Assembly: GCF_000337595.1 (NCBI RefSeq) | Contig: NZ_AOIL01000042.1 | Location: 235,577 to 299,576, forward strand | Reading direction: 5' to 3' | Source of the DNA: Natrialba taiwanensis DSM 12281 | Lineage (GTDB): Archaea > Halobacteriota > Halobacteria > Halobacteriales > Natrialbaceae | DNA length: 64,000 bases | Shown here: positions 24,359 through 32,828 of the stretch, piece by piece | How positions within the stretch are numbered: the first letter of the stretch is position 1 | How the letters are laid out: each line of letters starts with the position of its first letter | Notes under the pieces: model-generated | Told to the model about the DNA's origin: nothing | The model's input: the letters and a program-made list of their open reading frames with translations, nothing else | Database searches by the model: none | Program-made: the position numbers and the translations under genes

Positions 24359-26119
24359 TCAGCTCCTGAACTCGTCGATGACCATCCAGACTTGCCGGAT
24401 TACGATCAGACAGTCGATCCAGATAGATTGCGTTCGAATGTACTCGAGATCGTACCGGAGTTTCATGTTCGGATCGGTACTCCTTGCCCCGTTGATCTGT
24501 GCAAGCCCCGTTAGTCCCGGCTTGACGAACCAGCGTTTTCGCCAGGCAGGCGCATCCTGTTCGAGTATCGGTTCCTCGTCGGTCCAGACTGCCCGCGGAC
24601 CGACGACGCTCATCTCCCCGAGTAGAATCGACCAGAGCTGCGGGAGTTCATCGAGATGCGTCCGCCGGAGGACGTGTCCCACGCGCGTGATTCGGTCGTT
24701 TTCCTCGTCGGTCGTCGGTATCGCCGTTTCACCCTCCGGGATCATCGTCCGGAACTTGTAGATGGGAAACGTTTCGCCGAAGCCGGCGGTGCGCGCCTGG
24801 CTGTAGAGCACCGGTCCCGGACTGTCGAGTTTGATCGCGGCCGCGATTGCGACCATGATCGGTGCGAACACGACGAGTCCGATCAGCGCAAAGATTACGT
24901 CGAAGATGCGCTTGAAGAAATGATCGAACGGATCCCACGGTTCGAGGTCGACGTCGACGAGTTCGTCCACGGCTCCGGACGAGACGAGGACGCTGTCGGC
25001 GTACTGACGATGCACCTTCACACCGACGCCGTGTTCCTGGCACGTATCGAGCGCACCGAAGAACTCTGCGCGGTCTGGCTGGCGGAAGGCAAGAACGACC
25101 GTGTCGATGTCGTCTTCGACGAGAACGGTCTCGAGTCTCGACAGGCCACCGCGTCTTGGTAGCGTATCGAGTGCAGTCTGGTGGGAGTTGGCGTGCTGTG
25201 AGTGGGTGTGGTGTGGGTCGGGGCTGCGATTTTGATTGGGGGTATGATTGTGGTTGTGGTCGTGGGTGAGTGTGTGATCCTGGGTCTGCGTTTGGCTCTG
25301 GGTCTGAGCCTGAGTCCGGGCTTGGGTCTGCGTTTGGGCTTGGGTTTGGGCCTGCTGTTGCGTTTGGGTGGTGGAGGAGTTCACAGTCGCGTTCGAACGC
25401 TGTTCGTGAACGTGGGTGTGAGACTGTTGCTGCTGTGGCGTGTCTGCGTCCGTGTCTGTTTCCGGTTCCGGTTCTGATTCCGGTTCCGAATCACTAAGGG
25501 CAACGCCGCCGTCGGCCGTCAGTGATTCCTCGTAGAATCGATCCTCGTCGAACGAAAGCGTCGTCGCAGTTGAGGGACAGAGATAGCCGACGAGCGCCGC
25601 ATCGACGGTGGGGGCGATGTCTTCGATCTGGGAGAGATCGTCCCCGACGATAAGCGTCCGGCCGGTCGACCCGGCGGGCCGTCGTCGGATGGCCAGAAAC
25701 AATGCGGGGATCGTCACGAGCAGAATCGTGGTCAGCATCACGAGCGTCGCCCGCGGGAGACGGTGTGACCACTTGAAGTAGCCAAGCGTTGCGAGAACGA
25801 ACGTTGCGACGAGCACTCGTTTCTGGGCGAACAGAGCCGTATCGAGCGTTCGTCGGGGTCGGGGTTTATAGAGCGGGAGCAGACAGCCGGTTACAGCGAG
25901 GACGCTCAACAGGATCGCCCAGAAGAGCGATTCGCCGGTCAAGACGGTGACTTCGAGCCGGTTGAATAGCGGCACGGTGCTCGTAAACAGAGATTGTGAA
26001 ACTGGGTGGTTGGCGACGGTAACAGCTAGAACTGTCAGCGATATAACGCCGACAACGCTTCCGATTCGAAATCGCCACCCGGTTACCATTCGTCCGGAGG
26101 AACGAACGGCCGTCGGCAT
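24359..26119 (-). CDS. polyprenyl-phosphate sugar phosphotransferase with Q/T/H-rich insert
   Basis: From the ATG at 26119 the protein has 586 residues. The N-terminal half has four or five membrane helices; the C-terminal 200 residues are a bacterial sugar transferase domain (WbaP/EpsL type) with KRIFDVIFALIGLVVF, PIYKFRTM, LDELPQLW and MSVVGPRAV. The family transfers a sugar phosphate to undecaprenyl- or dolichyl-phosphate, the first step of exopolysaccharide or glycan synthesis. Between the halves, about 25165-25490 encodes some 100 residues rich in Gln, Thr, His and Asn, which look unlike the rest of this acidic proteome. A TATA-like AAATATACG lies about 45 nt upstream. No other glycan genes flank it. 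Confidence 0.88.
   Translation of the reverse strand: MPTAVRSSGRMVTGWRFRIGSVVGVISLTVLAVTVANHPVSQSLFTSTVPLFNRLEVTVLTGESLFWAILLSVLAVTGCLLPLYKPRPRRTLDTALFAQKRVLVATFVLATLGYFKWSHRLPRATLVMLTTILLVTIPALFLAIRRRPAGSTGRTLIVGDDLSQIEDIAPTVDAALVGYLCPSTATTLSFDEDRFYEESLTADGGVALSDSEPESEPEPETDTDADTPQQQQSHTHVHEQRSNATVNSSTTQTQQQAQTQAQTQTQARTQAQTQSQTQTQDHTLTHDHNHNHTPNQNRSPDPHHTHSQHANSHQTALDTLPRRGGLSRLETVLVEDDIDTVVLAFRQPDRAEFFGALDTCQEHGVGVKVHRQYADSVLVSSGAVDELVDVDLEPWDPFDHFFKRIFDVIFALIGLVVFAPIMVAIAAAIKLDSPGPVLYSQARTAGFGETFPIYKFRTMIPEGETAIPTTDEENDRITRVGHVLRRTHLDELPQLWSILLGEMSVVGPRAVWTDEEPILEQDAPAWRKRWFVKPGLTGLAQINGARSTDPNMKLRYDLEYIRTQSIWIDCLIVIRQVWMVIDEFRS
25165..25450 (-). repeat. low-complexity repeat encoding a Q/T/H/N-rich linker
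   Basis: Inside the sugar-transferase gene the minus strand repeats short CAGACC/CAAACG-like hexamers and reads as QTQAQTQ, HNHNH and HTHSQH strings. The reading frame is kept open throughout. The tract is an imperfect microsatellite that could vary in length between strains. Confidence 0.75.
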
Positions 26120-26247
26120 AAAGTTGTTGAAGGTATCACCTTCTGGCAATATCAGAAATGGACGTATATTTCAACTGACTGCCTCGAGTTGCGGTAGTGA
26201 TCGGAGAGAAGATCGATTCGGGTAACTAGTCGTTCCGTGCGAAATCC

Positions 26248-27039
26248 CTAGAACGGGAACAGCGAGTCGGCGCTCGGATCGCGTTCGAGGAGTTCGATCT
26301 CGTGGCCGTCCTGGTCTTCCGTAAAGGCGTACATGTTGTCGTTGCTCTCCGGGTCGCGGTAGTCGGCCGCCTCGCGGGTCAGCAACTGGTCCCAGTCGTC
26401 TTCGAGGTCGTCGACGCGAACGCAGAGGTGGCCCCATGCGTCGCCCATGTCGTAACTTCGCCCGTCGTAGTTGTAGGTGAGTTCGACGGACATCTCTTCG
26501 GGCGCGGCATCCGCGGGTTTCATGAAGTAGTTCGAGAAGGAGTCGGCTTCCCAGCGACCGGTGTGTTCGTACTCGAACTTGCGGGTCCAGAACCCGAGTG
26601 CCTCGTCAGCGTCCTCGATTCGGATCATCGTGTGGTCGAGCGACCAGCGTGCGCCCTGATCGCGCTGAACGATTTCGATCTCGTGGCCGTCGGGGTCCTT
26701 GACGAACGCGTAGCGACCGCCGCAGGATTCGGGGTCGCGGTAGTCCTCGACGCCGTCGTCCATGAGTTGCTGGTAGGCGTCCTCGAGTTCACCTTCGGGG
26801 ACGCGGACGGCGATGTGGCCCCAGGCGTCGCCGACGTCGAGGTCGTCCTCGCCCTCGTTGTGGGTGAGTTCGAGCATTGCGCCGTCTTCGTGCATGTCCT
26901 CGGGGCCGAGGTAGACGATGGTGAAGCCGTCGCCTTCGTGGCGGTCTTTCTCCTCGTAATCGAGGTGGGTTTCGTACCACTCGAGGGAGTCGTTCAGGTC
27001 TGCGACACGAAGCATTACGTGGTCGAGCGTGCCGTCCAT
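26248..27039 (-). CDS. two-domain VOC (glyoxalase-fold) protein
   Basis: The start at 27039 (MDGTLDHVMLRVADL) was chosen over one four codons upstream as it fits the domain edge. The 263-residue protein contains two vicinal-oxygen-chelate domains, residues 3-125 and 130-258. Each opens with a metal His (LDHVMLRV, LDHTMIRI) and closes with a metal Glu (PDGHEIEIVQ, QDGHEIELLE). Members include lactoylglutathione lyases and dioxygenases. The repeated GDAWGHIAVRV/GDAWGHLCVRV motif suggests glyoxalase I-like chemistry. It stands alone, downstream of the NhaC gene on the same strand. Confidence 0.9.
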   Translation of the reverse strand: MDGTLDHVMLRVADLNDSLEWYETHLDYEEKDRHEGDGFTIVYLGPEDMHEDGAMLELTHNEGEDDLDVGDAWGHIAVRVPEGELEDAYQQLMDDGVEDYRDPESCGGRYAFVKDPDGHEIEIVQRDQGARWSLDHTMIRIEDADEALGFWTRKFEYEHTGRWEADSFSNYFMKPADAAPEEMSVELTYNYDGRSYDMGDAWGHLCVRVDDLEDDWDQLLTREAADYRDPESNDNMYAFTEDQDGHEIELLERDPSADSLFPF

Positions 27040-27087
27040 ACGCGGGATCACGCTCGGCGGTACAAAAAGCGTGGCGAAGGCGGCGGT

Positions 27088-28824
27088 TCACTCGGCGTCT
27101 TCGGGGTCGGGACCGGAGGGCGCCCCGACGGTCCGGCCGTCGCGGGAGGCGTCGGTCGAGACGGTCGACGGTTTCGGATCGACGCCCGTGAGCAGACCCT
27201 GCAGTTCGGAGAACGCGTAGACGAGGCCGACCAGGAGGATGACGCCCAGCGGGAGGAAGACGACAGGCGGAACGCCGAGGTAGCCGTTGAGGAGGTAACA
27301 GACCACGACGACGAGAGCGACGGTGCTTGCGTAGTACAGTTGCGTGCGGATGTGATCGATGAGGTCCGCGCCGGTGAACGTCGAAGAGAGTACGGAGGTG
27401 TCCGAGATCGGCGAGGTGTGATCGCCGAAGATCGCTCCGGAGAACACTGCGCCGACGACGATCGGCATCAGTTCGAAGTTCCCAGTGAGGTTGTAGGCGA
27501 CCGTGATAGCAGTCGGCGTGACGATGCCCATGGTCGCCCACGACGAGCCCATGGTGAACGAGACGAACGCGGAGACGAACAGGACAGCGATCGGGAGGAG
27601 TTCGGGCGAGACGACGCCCTCCGCGACGGTTGCGACGTACTCGCCGGTGCCGAGGTCCTCGGCGACGGCGCTGATGGCCCAGGCGAGGACGAGCACGGTG
27701 ACGGCAGTGAGCATGAGGTGGAATCCTTCGAGTACGGTCTCGATGCCGTCGTCGATGTCGAAGAGGTCGTAGACGATGCCGATGGCGATCGCCGTCGCGA
27801 CCATCGCGAACGAGCCCCAGATGAGGGCGGCGGCGAAGTCGCCGTTGCCGAGGATGTCGATGAACTCCCCTATAGCGTTCCAACTCGTCGCGAAGAGGTC
27901 GTCGCCGGCTACCGCGGTGACGAGCGAGGTCGTCTCGCCCGCGTCGGCCTGGTCGGTGAGCCACGTCTGGTACCCGGTCCAGAACGCACCCGAGAGCGCG
28001 ACCGCGATCAACACGCCGATCGGGGCGAAGAACGTCCGCAGCATCGGTCGTTTCTCGATCGGCGCACGGAGGTCGTCCTCGGCTTCCTGTAACGGCTGTG
28101 CATCATCGCGGTTGACTTTCCCGGTCTGCCAGGCGCGGTGCTCGGCGCCGAGCATCTCCCCGTAGTCGCGACGCGAGATGATGATAATCCCGACCATCAC
28201 GATTGCAAGCAGCGAGTAGGTGTTAAAGGGGATCGAGGCGGCGAACGTGTCGAACGCATCCGGCGTCTCCGCTGCGGCCACGTTGACCTCCTCACTGTCG
28301 ACGAGCCTCGTGTATCCGTCTTCGATCATCGAGAGCTGGAAGGCGACCCAGCTCGAGAGGCCGAGCGTCGCCACCGGTGCGGACGTCGAGTCGACGATGT
28401 ACGACAGTTTCTCGCGGGAGATCCGCATCTGATCGGAAATCTCGCGCATCGTACTCCCGACGATAGCCGTATTGGCGTAATCGTCGAAGAACAGGAGCAT
28501 TCCGAGGATCCAGGCCGCGAGGCCGGTCTTTCGCTGGGTCTTGAGCCGTGCGGTCGCCCAGTTTCGAACCGCAGTCGCGCCGCCGAGTCGCCAGATAAGT
28601 GCAACGCCCGATCCGAGCAACAGCGTGAAAATCAAGATCTGAGCGTGGAACATATCTGCCATCGAACCGGCGATCCAACCGAACGCCCGTCCGAGTCCGA
28701 TACTCCCGGTTGCGATGACGCCACCCGACCAGATCCCGACGAACAGCGAGAGGATCGGCCGACGCGTCACGATCGCGAGCATAATCGCAAGCAACGGTGG
28801 CACGAGTGAGAGCGCTTCCGCCAT
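27088..28824 (-). CDS. NhaC family Na+/H+ antiporter
   Basis: From the ATG at 28824 the protein has 578 residues and about 11-12 membrane helices. Family motifs are LLFFDDYANTAIVGS (acidic pair in a helix), GDHTSPISDTSVL, and FTMGSSWATMGIV. NhaC-type carriers exchange Na+ for protons, or malate/lactate in the MleN branch. The long hydrophilic loop near residues 225-245 and the C-terminal tail are acidic, as expected in haloarchaea. A second NhaC-family gene lies at 55415 and is of different sequence. Monocistronic by spacing. Confidence 0.88.
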   Translation of the reverse strand: MAEALSLVPPLLAIMLAIVTRRPILSLFVGIWSGGVIATGSIGLGRAFGWIAGSMADMFHAQILIFTLLLGSGVALIWRLGGATAVRNWATARLKTQRKTGLAAWILGMLLFFDDYANTAIVGSTMREISDQMRISREKLSYIVDSTSAPVATLGLSSWVAFQLSMIEDGYTRLVDSEEVNVAAAETPDAFDTFAASIPFNTYSLLAIVMVGIIIISRRDYGEMLGAEHRAWQTGKVNRDDAQPLQEAEDDLRAPIEKRPMLRTFFAPIGVLIAVALSGAFWTGYQTWLTDQADAGETTSLVTAVAGDDLFATSWNAIGEFIDILGNGDFAAALIWGSFAMVATAIAIGIVYDLFDIDDGIETVLEGFHLMLTAVTVLVLAWAISAVAEDLGTGEYVATVAEGVVSPELLPIAVLFVSAFVSFTMGSSWATMGIVTPTAITVAYNLTGNFELMPIVVGAVFSGAIFGDHTSPISDTSVLSSTFTGADLIDHIRTQLYYASTVALVVVVCYLLNGYLGVPPVVFLPLGVILLVGLVYAFSELQGLLTGVDPKPSTVSTDASRDGRTVGAPSGPDPEDAE

Positions 28825-28923
28825 ATGCTCATACTCTGCGAGTCGCAGTATAAATAGGACCGGCATCCGAAATCGCCGTGTCTCTGCTCCGAGTATCGGC
28901 GAACTGTGGGTTGTCAGCCACCC

Positions 28924-29937
28924 TCACTCGACATCGTCAGTATTGCTCCATTCGGTAGTATCCAGTTCAACCGACACCGCAACTGCGAACTCGTCGTCCG
29001 CGAGTTCGTCTCGGTAGTCCGTTGCGTCCGCGCGTTCGAGCAGTCGGTTTGCCTGTCTCTCGTGGGCCGTTCGAGCGGCCTCGAGAACGCCCTCGTCGGC
29101 GTCGAGTTCAGCGCCGACCTCGATCGTCCAGGCGTCCGCGGGGACGGGGAAGATGACGCGGCCGTCGACCGAGAGCGGTTCTCGACCGGGAACGATATCC
29201 TCGATGCGCAGGAGGTCGTGCTGGTGGATCGTCTCGAGTGCGTCGGCGAGTTCACTCTCGGCGGTTTCGGTTTCGTCGACGACGGTTGCGATGATCTCCG
29301 CATCGATCGGTGCGTCGACGGTTTCGGGGCGCGGCGTCGCCCTGGTTGTGGCTTCGGTATCGGCGTCAACCTCGGTCTCGAACTCGTGAGCGAGGGTTTC
29401 CTCGGCGACTGGATCGCTTTCGGACGGTGTTTCAGGGAGCGGCTCGGCGTCGAACGGTGTTCCGTCGGCGAACCTGGCCGGGAGGAGGCCGATCGTCTCG
29501 TCGGTCGCGACGGCTTCGAACAGCAGCGGGTTATCGTCATCGTAGGTCGTCAGGTCGATACCGAGTCCGCTGTCCGGATCGACCCGCAGCAGGTCGTCGG
29601 GAACGGGCGCGTACGTTCCGGCGTCGGTCTCGATGACTCGTCGCGGGAAGGCCGCGTCGTCGATCTCGTCCAGCGGGAGGGGTGCGAAGACGAGCATCGG
29701 ATCGGCATCTCGGGCGTCGGTGTTCCAGTCGATAACGGGACCGGACGGAAGCTCCGTGCGCTCGACGAGGTCGGTTATGTCCACGATGTACGTTCGCTCG
29801 TCTCCGCTCTCGGTGCGGCGCTGATCCGCGTCGGCCGGGAGCGGATTCGAATCCGTCTCAGCCGGAAGCACGGCGTCGGCGACGCGGAGTTCGAGGAGTC
29901 GATCCACGTCCATCGTTCCGGTTGGGCGTTTCGACAT
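28924..29937 (-). CDS. acidic haloarchaeal protein of unknown function
   Basis: From the ATG at 29937 (MSKRPTGTMDVDRLLELR) the protein has 337 residues. It is very acidic, soluble, and lacks signal peptide, membrane helix and Cys residues. The first 175 residues look like a folded domain with repeated beta strands (TYIVDITDLVE, DPMLVFAPLPL, ADEVLP-like turns). A low-complexity acidic segment of about 50 residues follows, then a helical region with TAHERQANRLLERADATDY. I recognise no family. It lies between the NhaC and DRG GTPase genes on the same strand, with 100-bp gaps. Confidence 0.7.
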   Translation of the reverse strand: MSKRPTGTMDVDRLLELRVADAVLPAETDSNPLPADADQRRTESGDERTYIVDITDLVERTELPSGPVIDWNTDARDADPMLVFAPLPLDEIDDAAFPRRVIETDAGTYAPVPDDLLRVDPDSGLGIDLTTYDDDNPLLFEAVATDETIGLLPARFADGTPFDAEPLPETPSESDPVAEETLAHEFETEVDADTEATTRATPRPETVDAPIDAEIIATVVDETETAESELADALETIHQHDLLRIEDIVPGREPLSVDGRVIFPVPADAWTIEVGAELDADEGVLEAARTAHERQANRLLERADATDYRDELADDEFAVAVSVELDTTEWSNTDDVE

Positions 29938-30035
29938 CAGCGGTCGTAGGATGGCCCGGCCGGTAAGTCTCGTGCCGGCGAACGACTGTTCATCACCCCA
30001 GGAACAGTCGGCACCAGACACCGCTGGATCGACCG

Positions 30036-31148
30036 CTACCGCCGTAAAATGAGCTTCAACACGTCCTCGTCCTCGAGTACGTGGCCCTCGCCGACCTGCT
30101 GCTCGTCGTGGGTCGCACTGGGACCGCTCACGCGGGCGAATCGGAAGCGCTCTTCCATCTCGCCGCCGAGTTTCTCGACTGCCTCGCCGACAGTCGAGCC
30201 GCGTTCGATCACGAGCGGTTCCTCCCAGTCGATGCCGCGGCCGGGTTTGTCCATGTAGATGCGGATCAGATCGAGGTTGCCCCAGATTCGATCCTTGAGC
30301 GCGTCGAGTCCCTTCTCTTTCTCGGCGCTGATGAACGTCACCTCCTCGGGATCGAGGTCGCGCTCGCGAAGTTGCTCGTCGACCGTTTCCTTGTAGGACG
30401 GTTCGATCAGATCGACCTTGTTGACACAGGTGATCGACGGGATGTACTCCCGATTCTCCATCAGGCCGTCGATCAGCCGATCGATCGTGACGTTCTCCTG
30501 TAAGTTGAGATCGGCGTTGACGTAGCCCTGATCGCGCAATACGTCCGAAATCGTCTCCTCGTCAAGGTCCTGCTCGGTGCTCGAGGTGATCTTGATCCCG
30601 TCTTTGATCTTCGGTCGCACCGTCACCCGCGGCGGCTCTCGATCGACGCGGATGTTAATGTCGTACAGCTCCTCCCGTAACCGATCGTACTGCTCGATCT
30701 CGAACACCGACAGCACGAACACGATCAGGTCGGCGTTCCGGACGACCGCGAGCACCTGCTTGCCGTCGCCGCGGCCCGACGCCGCCCCCTCGATCAATCC
30801 GGGCACGTCGAGCATCTGGATGTTCGCCCCGCGGTGGCTGAGCATCCCCGGGTTGACATCGAGCGTCGTGAACTCGTAGGATCCCGTCTCGCTCTCGGCG
30901 TTCGTCAGCGAGTTCAGCATCGAGGACTTCCCGACACTCGGGAAGCCGACAAGGGCGACCGTCGCGTCGCCGTGCTTTTCGACGGAGTAGCCGCCGCCAC
31001 CGCCGGAGCCGGATTGCTGGTTTTCGAGTTTTTCCTTTTTCTCCGCGAGCTTGGACTTGAGGCGACCGATGTGTGCCTCGGTCGACTTGTTGTAGGGGGT
31101 GTTGGCGATTTCGTCTTCGATCTCCTCGATATCCTCCTCGAGCCCCAT
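30036..31148 (-). CDS. DRG-type GTPase (Obg-related)
   Basis: The 370-residue protein has an N-terminal helical region with the basic KSKLAEKKEKLENQ, a glycine-rich linker, and the G domain. Its P-loop is GFPSVGKSS at residues 68-76, switch I has YEFTTLDVNPG, G3 is DVPGLIEGA, and NKVD gives nucleotide specificity. The C-terminal TGS domain (from about residue 290: DLIRIYMDKPG, ending with VLKLILRR) fits eukaryotic and archaeal DRG proteins. These GTPases bind ribosomes and aid translation. The length equals the family norm. It is divergent from the gene at 31358 and stands alone. Confidence 0.95.
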   Translation of the reverse strand: MGLEEDIEEIEDEIANTPYNKSTEAHIGRLKSKLAEKKEKLENQQSGSGGGGGYSVEKHGDATVALVGFPSVGKSSMLNSLTNAESETGSYEFTTLDVNPGMLSHRGANIQMLDVPGLIEGAASGRGDGKQVLAVVRNADLIVFVLSVFEIEQYDRLREELYDINIRVDREPPRVTVRPKIKDGIKITSSTEQDLDEETISDVLRDQGYVNADLNLQENVTIDRLIDGLMENREYIPSITCVNKVDLIEPSYKETVDEQLRERDLDPEEVTFISAEKEKGLDALKDRIWGNLDLIRIYMDKPGRGIDWEEPLVIERGSTVGEAVEKLGGEMEERFRFARVSGPSATHDEQQVGEGHVLEDEDVLKLILRR

Positions 31149-31357
31149 TTGTCTATACCCAGCCGGTCGTCCCGAAAAACCCTTTCCATGCGATGGAACG
31201 AGCGGCGGGAACCGCGATGCGGTGACGACGGCCCCCAGCGGGTCCCAGTTGTCACTCGCGGTTCGTCCCGTGTTCGATGTCGTCCAGCCACACCGTCACC
31301 AATACAAATAAATTTCGACACACATAAACGAGGTGCGAATAGACCGTCCCTAGACGA

Positions 31358-31561
31358 ATGGCGGATCCGTCGCAGCTGCGCGAGAGTACGCAGATCGTGC
31401 TCCCTCGGGAGACGCTCGAGAACATCGAGCCGCGGCTCGATGACGAGTTCGTCGTGACGATCGTGCCGGAGGGCGAGCGCTACTATCGGATCATCGGCAG
31501 TCCGGTCGAGATCAAGGACGCAAGCGAGTTTCTCGTGCGCCGCGGCGTTAGTCACAGGTGA
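31358..31561 (+). CDS. VNG_1110C-like small conserved protein
   Basis: A 67-residue acidic protein with the sequence features MADPSQLRESTQIVLP and YRIIGSPVEIKDASEFLVRRG. To my knowledge this fits a small conserved haloarchaeal family represented by VNG_1110C; its role is unknown. An AAATAAATT stretch at 31306-31314 is a likely TATA box, giving a short 5' leader. It is convergent with the TrmB-family gene. Confidence 0.75.
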   Translation: MADPSQLRESTQIVLPRETLENIEPRLDDEFVVTIVPEGERYYRIIGSPVEIKDASEFLVRRGVSHR

Positions 31562-31585
31562 CTCTATCGTTGAGAGCGACGGCGG

Positions 31586-32671
31586 CTATTCTTCAGTGAC
31601 TCTCGCGTCGGCGAGCGGCCGGAGCGTCACCGAGTCCGCCTCGAAGTCTTCGAGGAACGCGCCGGTGCCGCCGACGACGTACTGCGCGCCGTCGACATCG
31701 ATCGTGAACGAGTTCTCGATCGGTAGCGACGAGGTCACCGGGCGGACGAGACTCTGTCGAACGTTGACGATCGCTCCCGAGAGGGTCGACGGGAGCGCGT
31801 CGTCCTCGTCGGCGACCGGTGCGCCCGTCACCGTCGCTTCGAGGTTCGTCTCCGTCGCCCGATGCAGCGCGATCTGGAAGACCGCGTTCCGGAACCCGTC
31901 GTAGGTCTGCGGGAGATCCTGTGGCGTCGTCACGTATCGTTCCTCGGCGGTCGGCCAGTAGTTCGCCAGGAACGACCCCGCGAGCACCGGGACGAGCTGG
32001 TCTTGCGAGAGCGTGATGGCGCGGGTATCGCTCGTCGAACTCGTCAGCAGTTGGCTCGGCGCGAGCAGCCCGTGCTGTCGGTCGACCGTGAGCATCGTCG
32101 GGACGAGTGCGTCCCATGTCCGAACCGTACTCGCAGCGCCCGCGAGGGAGGCGATGTCCTGTTCGTCGTCGCCGGTTGCGCCGAGCAGGAGGAGGACGAG
32201 AACGTCGCGGTCGACGGTTGCTTCGAGCGTCGAGCGGATCTGGGGGAGCACGTCGATCGGGAGCGAGAGCGTCACTTCGGTTTCGGCGCGGGCGAGCAGT
32301 TCTTCGAGTCGCTTGATAACCGTCTGGCGCGACTTGATGACCTCGAACTGTTCGCCGGAACGCTCGGTCGCGGTGTAGCGTTCGCGCAGTTCGGGTTCGA
32401 TCTCCTCGACGCTTTTCGTGAGCCGGTCGACGACAGTCTCGGGATCGACGGGCCGGATCATGGTCGGCACGGCGTGATCGTCGACCTCGACGAACCCGCG
32501 ATCCTCGAGTTCTTCGCTGATGCTGTAGACGTAGCGTTTCGACACGTCGGCGGCGTCGGCGATCGTACTCGCTTTCGACGCGCCGCGGTCGAGAATCGCG
32601 AGGTACGTGTCGATCTCCTTCTCGGAGAGACCGAACCGATCGAGGAGGTCTGCGAGCCCGTCAGTATCCAT
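31586..32671 (-). CDS. TrmB family sugar-responsive transcriptional regulator
   Basis: The protein has 361 residues. Residues 8-75 are a winged helix-turn-helix of the TrmB type (LSEKEIDTYLAILDRGA, then STIADAADVSKRYVYSISEEL). A coiled coil with PLD-like strands and a C-terminal sugar-binding domain follow (VTSSLPIENSFTIDVDGAQYVVGG). TrmB proteins bind maltose, trehalose, glucose or sucrose, and repress or activate sugar transport and glucose metabolism. It is divergent from a GH15 enzyme gene and near a complete sugar ABC importer, so control of that module is very likely. In Halobacterium the operator is TACT-N7/8-GAGTA; no exact copy was found by eye. Confidence 0.92.
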   Translation of the reverse strand: MDTDGLADLLDRFGLSEKEIDTYLAILDRGASKASTIADAADVSKRYVYSISEELEDRGFVEVDDHAVPTMIRPVDPETVVDRLTKSVEEIEPELRERYTATERSGEQFEVIKSRQTVIKRLEELLARAETEVTLSLPIDVLPQIRSTLEATVDRDVLVLLLLGATGDDEQDIASLAGAASTVRTWDALVPTMLTVDRQHGLLAPSQLLTSSTSDTRAITLSQDQLVPVLAGSFLANYWPTAEERYVTTPQDLPQTYDGFRNAVFQIALHRATETNLEATVTGAPVADEDDALPSTLSGAIVNVRQSLVRPVTSSLPIENSFTIDVDGAQYVVGGTGAFLEDFEADSVTLRPLADARVTEE

Positions 32672-32794
32672 GAGTATTCAGTACGTCACGGATTGCGGTG
32701 GGGCGGCAAAAAGATTCGCGGTCACGCCGTCGTCGCGAGTCCCGCGATACGCACACGACCGACAGCTCGAAAATAGGATTACATTTTACAACAA

Positions 32795-32803
32795 ACTTTA
32801 ATC
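32795..32803 (+). promoter_or_regulatory. TATA box of the GH15 gene
   Basis: CTTTAATCA lies with its centre about 29 nt before the ATG at 32829, so the mRNA is probably leaderless. Confidence 0.5.
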
Positions 32804-32828
32804 AAAGGGGCGCGTACGCCGGGGCACG

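Noticed and set aside
26302..28092. A 596-codon open frame on the plus strand antisense to the VOC and NhaC genes
   Set aside because: Both minus-strand genes show clear domain motifs; the plus frame has no recognisable family and ends inside the antiporter.
32672..32700. A possible TrmB operator (GAGTATTCAGTAC) next to the trmB-type start
   Set aside because: It resembles but does not match TACT-N7/8-GAGTA in order or spacing, so I did not list it as a site.
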